Of a stretch of DNA of 64,000 bases, positions 62,101-64,000 are shown in pieces. The stretch covers positions 992,001 through 1,056,000 of the forward strand of contig NFUV01000001.1 of assembly GCA_002127295.1 (NCBI GenBank), in the 5' to 3' direction. The notes under the pieces are model-generated. The model was not told the DNA's origin. It made no database searches and saw only the letters and a list, made by a program, of their open reading frames with translations. Positions within the stretch are counted from its first letter, which is position 1; each line of letters starts with the position of its first letter. The translations under genes were made by a program, and so were the position numbers. Source of the stretch: Chitinophagaceae bacterium IBVUCB2 (lineage in GTDB: Bacteria; Bacteroidota; Bacteroidia; Chitinophagales; Chitinophagaceae).

Positions 62101-63023
62101 TAATTTGTTGAAGGAACTAATGCTGTTTGAGCAAACGAAGTAGCATTGGCGGCGGTGTAGGTAATAAAATTATAGGTTGCACCGCCATCATCAGAACGAT
62201 AAATGGCAAACTTTGCCTCGTCGGAAGAATTATCAGTCCAGTTCAAGGTCATACCTAATGCAGTTATAGCCGTAAAATTCAATCCACTGGGGGCTACCGG
62301 TCCATTTGGACCCAGGAAACTGAACATTTTTCTTGAACCATCGGCAACGGATGTAAGGTCAGTTATCGGTGCATTCAAAGTATATTGTTGAGAAGTGAGA
62401 GGCCCGGTTGTTGTAAGTGTACTGGTACCGGTAACATAAGTTGCAAACTTATTATTTGTGTTATCTACTGAAAATCCAATATACTGTGCTGCGCCAGCGC
62501 TGCTATTCCTGTTCATGTTCCCGTAAACTAATTCGATATTATTGGAAGTTTCATATAGCCGCACCTGGTAAGTTCCGTCGGCACTTGAACCTGGGGAAAT
62601 TATTGACATGTTTTTAAATTCAATGACCAATACCCTGTTTGGCGCTAAGCCACTAATCTTGTAATGAACTTTTCCGCTTGCACCCGTACTTAAATTAGAG
62701 CCCAATGCTGTAATATATTTACGAATGCTATTACCTAATGTACTCAACAAATTGGATATAGCATTTGATTCCAGTTCTACATATCCATTGGAGTTTACGC
62801 TAAACTTGTTAGACCGATTCCCCATAATCCAGAATTCAAACCCGATATTGGTTACTAAGGAAGATACATCATCTGCGGAGGGGCCTATCAATTGAGTTGT
62901 TCCGGCACTCATATCAGTAAGTGAAGCTGAAGATGAAGTTATGAATGGGTAATTGGCCGAGCTCTGCGCATTGGCCGTAGCAACAGATATTACCATGGTC
63001 AATAACAAAAATATTTTTTTCAT
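59157..63023 (-). CDS. Large T9SS cargo protein with fibronectin type III domain
   Basis: 1288 residues. Signal peptide 1-20 (NAQ). Residues about 30-235 form a beta-rich region with repeated strands. A fibronectin type III domain lies at 244-328 (APSGLNFTAITALGMTLNWT). Next is a 'QWYSTSTWAGGVVPTASDNV' G8-like start at about 344, followed by hundreds of residues of repeated beta-helix-like strands (GGTLKISGTFIM, GGTMIVEGGTVN). The C-terminal 80 residues (VWPNPVKETVFVNI, ending MNKTIQVVKQ) are a type A T9SS sorting domain. It should be secreted and attached to the surface, perhaps as an adhesin. No enzyme active site is seen. Confidence 0.92.
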   Translation of the reverse strand: MKKIFLLLTMVISVATANAQSSANYPFITSSSASLTDMSAGTTQLIGPSADDVSSLVTNIGFEFWIMGNRSNKFSVNSNGYVELESNAISNLLSTLGNSIRKYITALGSNLSTGASGKVHYKISGLAPNRVLVIEFKNMSIISPGSSADGTYQVRLYETSNNIELVYGNMNRNSSAGAAQYIGFSVDNTNNKFATYVTGTSTLTTTGPLTSQQYTLNAPITDLTSVADGSRKMFSFLGPNGPVAPSGLNFTAITALGMTLNWTDNSSDEAKFAIYRSDDGGATYNFITYTAANATSFAQTALVPSTNYFWKVYAVRETPSSAATGSQVTNAPGNITSNGTGGGQWYSTSTWAGGVVPTASDNVTIKNGDVVEIDNNASAYNLTIGEGASGTLLFASANPFVGVFLQVEGNVIVSAGGTFSIEFFASNILHNLYIEGSLTNNGTLDFSTNSNTTGVLITFYGADNSYFTGSGPITDIQAISINKVTQANVLELMPANLTVKGVTATGSDFIFLSGGTLKISGTFIMNLLLFDSPGNYSIQETSGIWLNNPNLTVTGQNASLDIKGLLRITQGAFTIGSVADNSLLISPGGTMIVEGGTVNAAGRFGIFDNNSFFTFIQSGGTITVCTAGNTDPLLASFDLGTSVASNINISGGTIICQRAASGVDYRNQAGTGRTAVTGGSLQLGNASSGAAQFFSINGVIPNLILTNTSANHFASLGTTASNFPNSSLNITSNTGTTLDLGDAPFYFYGTLLTNNGTLRHQHPSSGFISSLQTAPQLYTGSGTFGTVSFPTKIMVFDSPTGFTIDPASPNIITEAVALLRGNVTNSNKLTVGYGGSSTAVVLIGHGTVATNAGVFDQPLTYNPGTGGITVFYQLTTSARITGPEIPVTRTVNNMFYYDTDPTHSLTIAGGDLTVSGTLSMVSGNINTGSNTLIVGTSTALPGNLSYTSGTIIGKFKRWINNTTGNRNFPVGISTATRNASINFTTAPSTGGTLTAEWISSPGGTNGLPQNQGAFMVTKTANEGYWRITAGDGLSGGLYTGTFTATAISGITDVTQLALLKRINAATAWFLQGTHVTGSGPVTAPVLSRTGMFNFSDFGIGSSNLNTLPVQFILFNVRCEGNNILINWKTAQEQNSSHFNIERSTDGIRWTVINIQSAAGNSNVEKAYSFSDSNPAQQSFYRIAQYDIDGRVQYTSIIKATCDVSDIVKVWPNPVKETVFVNINTNSRSKAIIKMFDSKGALIKIQNTELLSGSNQVNMDMGKLPVGIYQLVIEWGNSQMNKTIQVVKQ

Positions 63024-63089
63024 AGCTGCAGTTTATTGTCGGTAATGAAAAGATTAGAACTAATCTTTTTAATATTAATTTTTTAAAAG

Positions 63090-63122
63090 AAAGGACAGAC
63101 CGGTTTTATAGGTCTGTCCTTT
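63090..63122 (-). terminator. Terminator between the two T9SS cargo genes
   Basis: A 12-bp stem, AAAGGACAGACC (63090-63101) and GGTCTGTCCTTT (63111-63122), with a 9-nt loop. On the minus strand it is followed by a T-rich run. Confidence 0.92.
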
Positions 63123-63133
63123 TATATCAGGGG

Positions 63134-64000
63134 TTAATCTGTAAGTTTTATCAATTTTAATTCCCTATGTTCCTTACCCTGGATAATGCGTACATAATAA
63201 ACGCCGGATCTATACATCTCACCAAATTGCATAACTGATCCTGGAATGATATTATTCCTGGTTTCTACTACTCTTCCTTGCTGATCAATTACCTGCATAA
63301 CGATCCTTTGTTTTGTATCGTTTGTTCTTACCACCAGGGTGAAATGCTTTGTGGATGGATTAGGATAAGCATTTAATTCCAATTGATTTACCTCTGTTGT
63401 TAAAGCAGTATTATTGACCGTTGTTTCCTGTGTCTCTATACTGTTGACATTATTCTGGCCGTTGTTATTATGTGGAACAACTACCTGGGTAGTGGCCGTT
63501 ACAGCAGGATTGCATCCATCATTGGTTGTAATTGTAATGGTATAAATTCTACCTGTACCATTGCCAGCTCTTTCAGCTCTTAATCGTATATGATGATTGT
63601 CAATTATTTCCCAGTCAGGACCGGTATCACCATCGCCTGTACCATTCACTGGTTCATTACTGCTCACACTAATTGTTGTATTGGGTACTGTACAATTATC
63701 ATTGATGCCATAACTCACCGTAACATTTCTCATTTTATGATTAGGAGGCCAAAGAATGTTAGGTGATGCACCCAGCCCAGTTATTTGCGGAGGTGTATCA
63801 TCATTAACAGTTATTATTTGTGTACAGTTGACAGAGTTACCGGAAGCATCTGATGCGTTATATGTTCTTGTCAATATAAACCTGTTCGCACAAGTTTGGT
63901 TACTGATAACATCGCTGACATGGGTAACGGTTACAGGGCAATTATCAGTTGCAATAACGCTTGCTATATTAACCGGGGGAATATTTGCCGCACAACTTAC
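63134..64000 (-). CDS. T9SS cargo protein with HYR-like repeat (partial, 5' end off window)
   Basis: The frame is open to the right edge of the window; at least 288 residues are visible. At its N-terminal side is a cysteine-containing HYR-like repeat (VSCAANIPPVNIASVIATDN, then VSDVISNQTCANRF, then RTYNASDASGNSVNC) typical of Bacteroidota surface proteins with many such repeats. A second beta domain (PPQITGLGASPNILWPPNHK) follows, then an Asn/Thr linker and a type A T9SS sorting domain (AYPNPSTKHFTLVV to the end). The full protein is probably much larger. A surface adhesin or structural protein is likely. Confidence 0.88.
   Translation of the reverse strand, partial: VSCAANIPPVNIASVIATDNCPVTVTHVSDVISNQTCANRFILTRTYNASDASGNSVNCTQIITVNDDTPPQITGLGASPNILWPPNHKMRNVTVSYGINDNCTVPNTTISVSSNEPVNGTGDGDTGPDWEIIDNHHIRLRAERAGNGTGRIYTITITTNDGCNPAVTATTQVVVPHNNNGQNNVNSIETQETTVNNTALTTEVNQLELNAYPNPSTKHFTLVVRTNDTKQRIVMQVIDQQGRVVETRNNIIPGSVMQFGEMYRSGVYYVRIIQGKEHRELKLIKLTD

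Noticed and set aside
1-64000. tRNA, rRNA, transposases, phage genes and CRISPR arrays
   Set aside because: I looked for T-loop motifs, transposase DDE or HUH motifs, integrases and spaced direct repeats and found none that hold up by eye. A tRNA scan would be needed to be certain.

Overview
This is an AT-rich chromosomal segment of a Bacteroidota bacterium, most likely family Chitinophagaceae (inference from gene content, not a database match). The evidence is a SusC/SusD pair, proteins with type IX secretion (T9SS) C-terminal sorting domains, many short 'Q-after-signal-peptide' secreted proteins, weak Shine-Dalgarno sites, and promoters of the Bacteroidota form TAnnTTTG. I see no transposase, phage gene, CRISPR array, rRNA or tRNA. 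It reads as ordinary core chromosome with lineage-specific envelope genes.

Layout. 0-4 kb: end of an outer-membrane beta-barrel protein, an RRM RNA-binding protein, two small unknown proteins, a DsbA-fold protein lacking the nucleophilic cysteine, a small exported protein and a Lys-rich cold-shock-domain protein. 4.5-17.7 kb: a lytic transglycosylase, three secreted serine hydrolases of the class C beta-lactamase fold, ClpB, a coupled pair of DUF3857/transglutaminase-like proteins (one with its catalytic residues substituted), and QueG on the other strand. 17.7-26.8 kb, minus strand: an unknown exported protein, AnmK, SusD, SusC, a DUF2911 protein, an SRPBCC protein and an ABC-2 permease. 26.8-35.2 kb, mostly plus strand: FolK, deoxynucleoside kinase, an MFS exporter, an exported metallo-beta-lactamase-fold protein, an EEP-family phosphodiesterase, a DUF1905/OmdA protein, a YkgJ-type cysteine-cluster protein and GcvP.

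35-46 kb: an unknown exported protein, a second cold-shock protein, a repeat-rich YXWGXW-type exported protein, a carboxypeptidase-regulatory-like lipoprotein, a dienelactone hydrolase, a DUF4399 lipoprotein, a J-domain membrane protein, a Uup-like ABC-F ATPase, a small membrane-anchored protein and an unrecognised GHSGG hydrolase. 46.3-47.3 kb: a cluster of three small genes, namely a sigma-70 region-2 protein without region 4, an 81-residue protein and a 36-residue single-pass membrane protein. 47.4-51.9 kb: a tight minus-strand run (dicarboxylate symporter, DedA, MFS, family 9 glycosyltransferase). 52-55 kb: two APC-superfamily amino-acid permeases. 55.3-64 kb: YebC with a structured leader, a pyridoxamine-oxidase-like protein, an exported beta/gamma-crystallin-domain protein, a GRAM/PH-like protein, and two large T9SS cargo proteins, the second running off the window.

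Themes: envelope and peptidoglycan turnover (lytic transglycosylase, AnmK, serine hydrolases, DUF3857 pair), RNA-binding stress proteins (RRM plus two cold-shock proteins) and amino-acid or carboxylate uptake. I found no clear new multi-gene system. The best leads are the truncated-sigma cluster at 46.3-47.3 kb, the active/inactive DUF3857 pair, the three-copy GCACnAAC motif upstream of susC, the yebC leader structure and the calcium-type crystallin domain protein.
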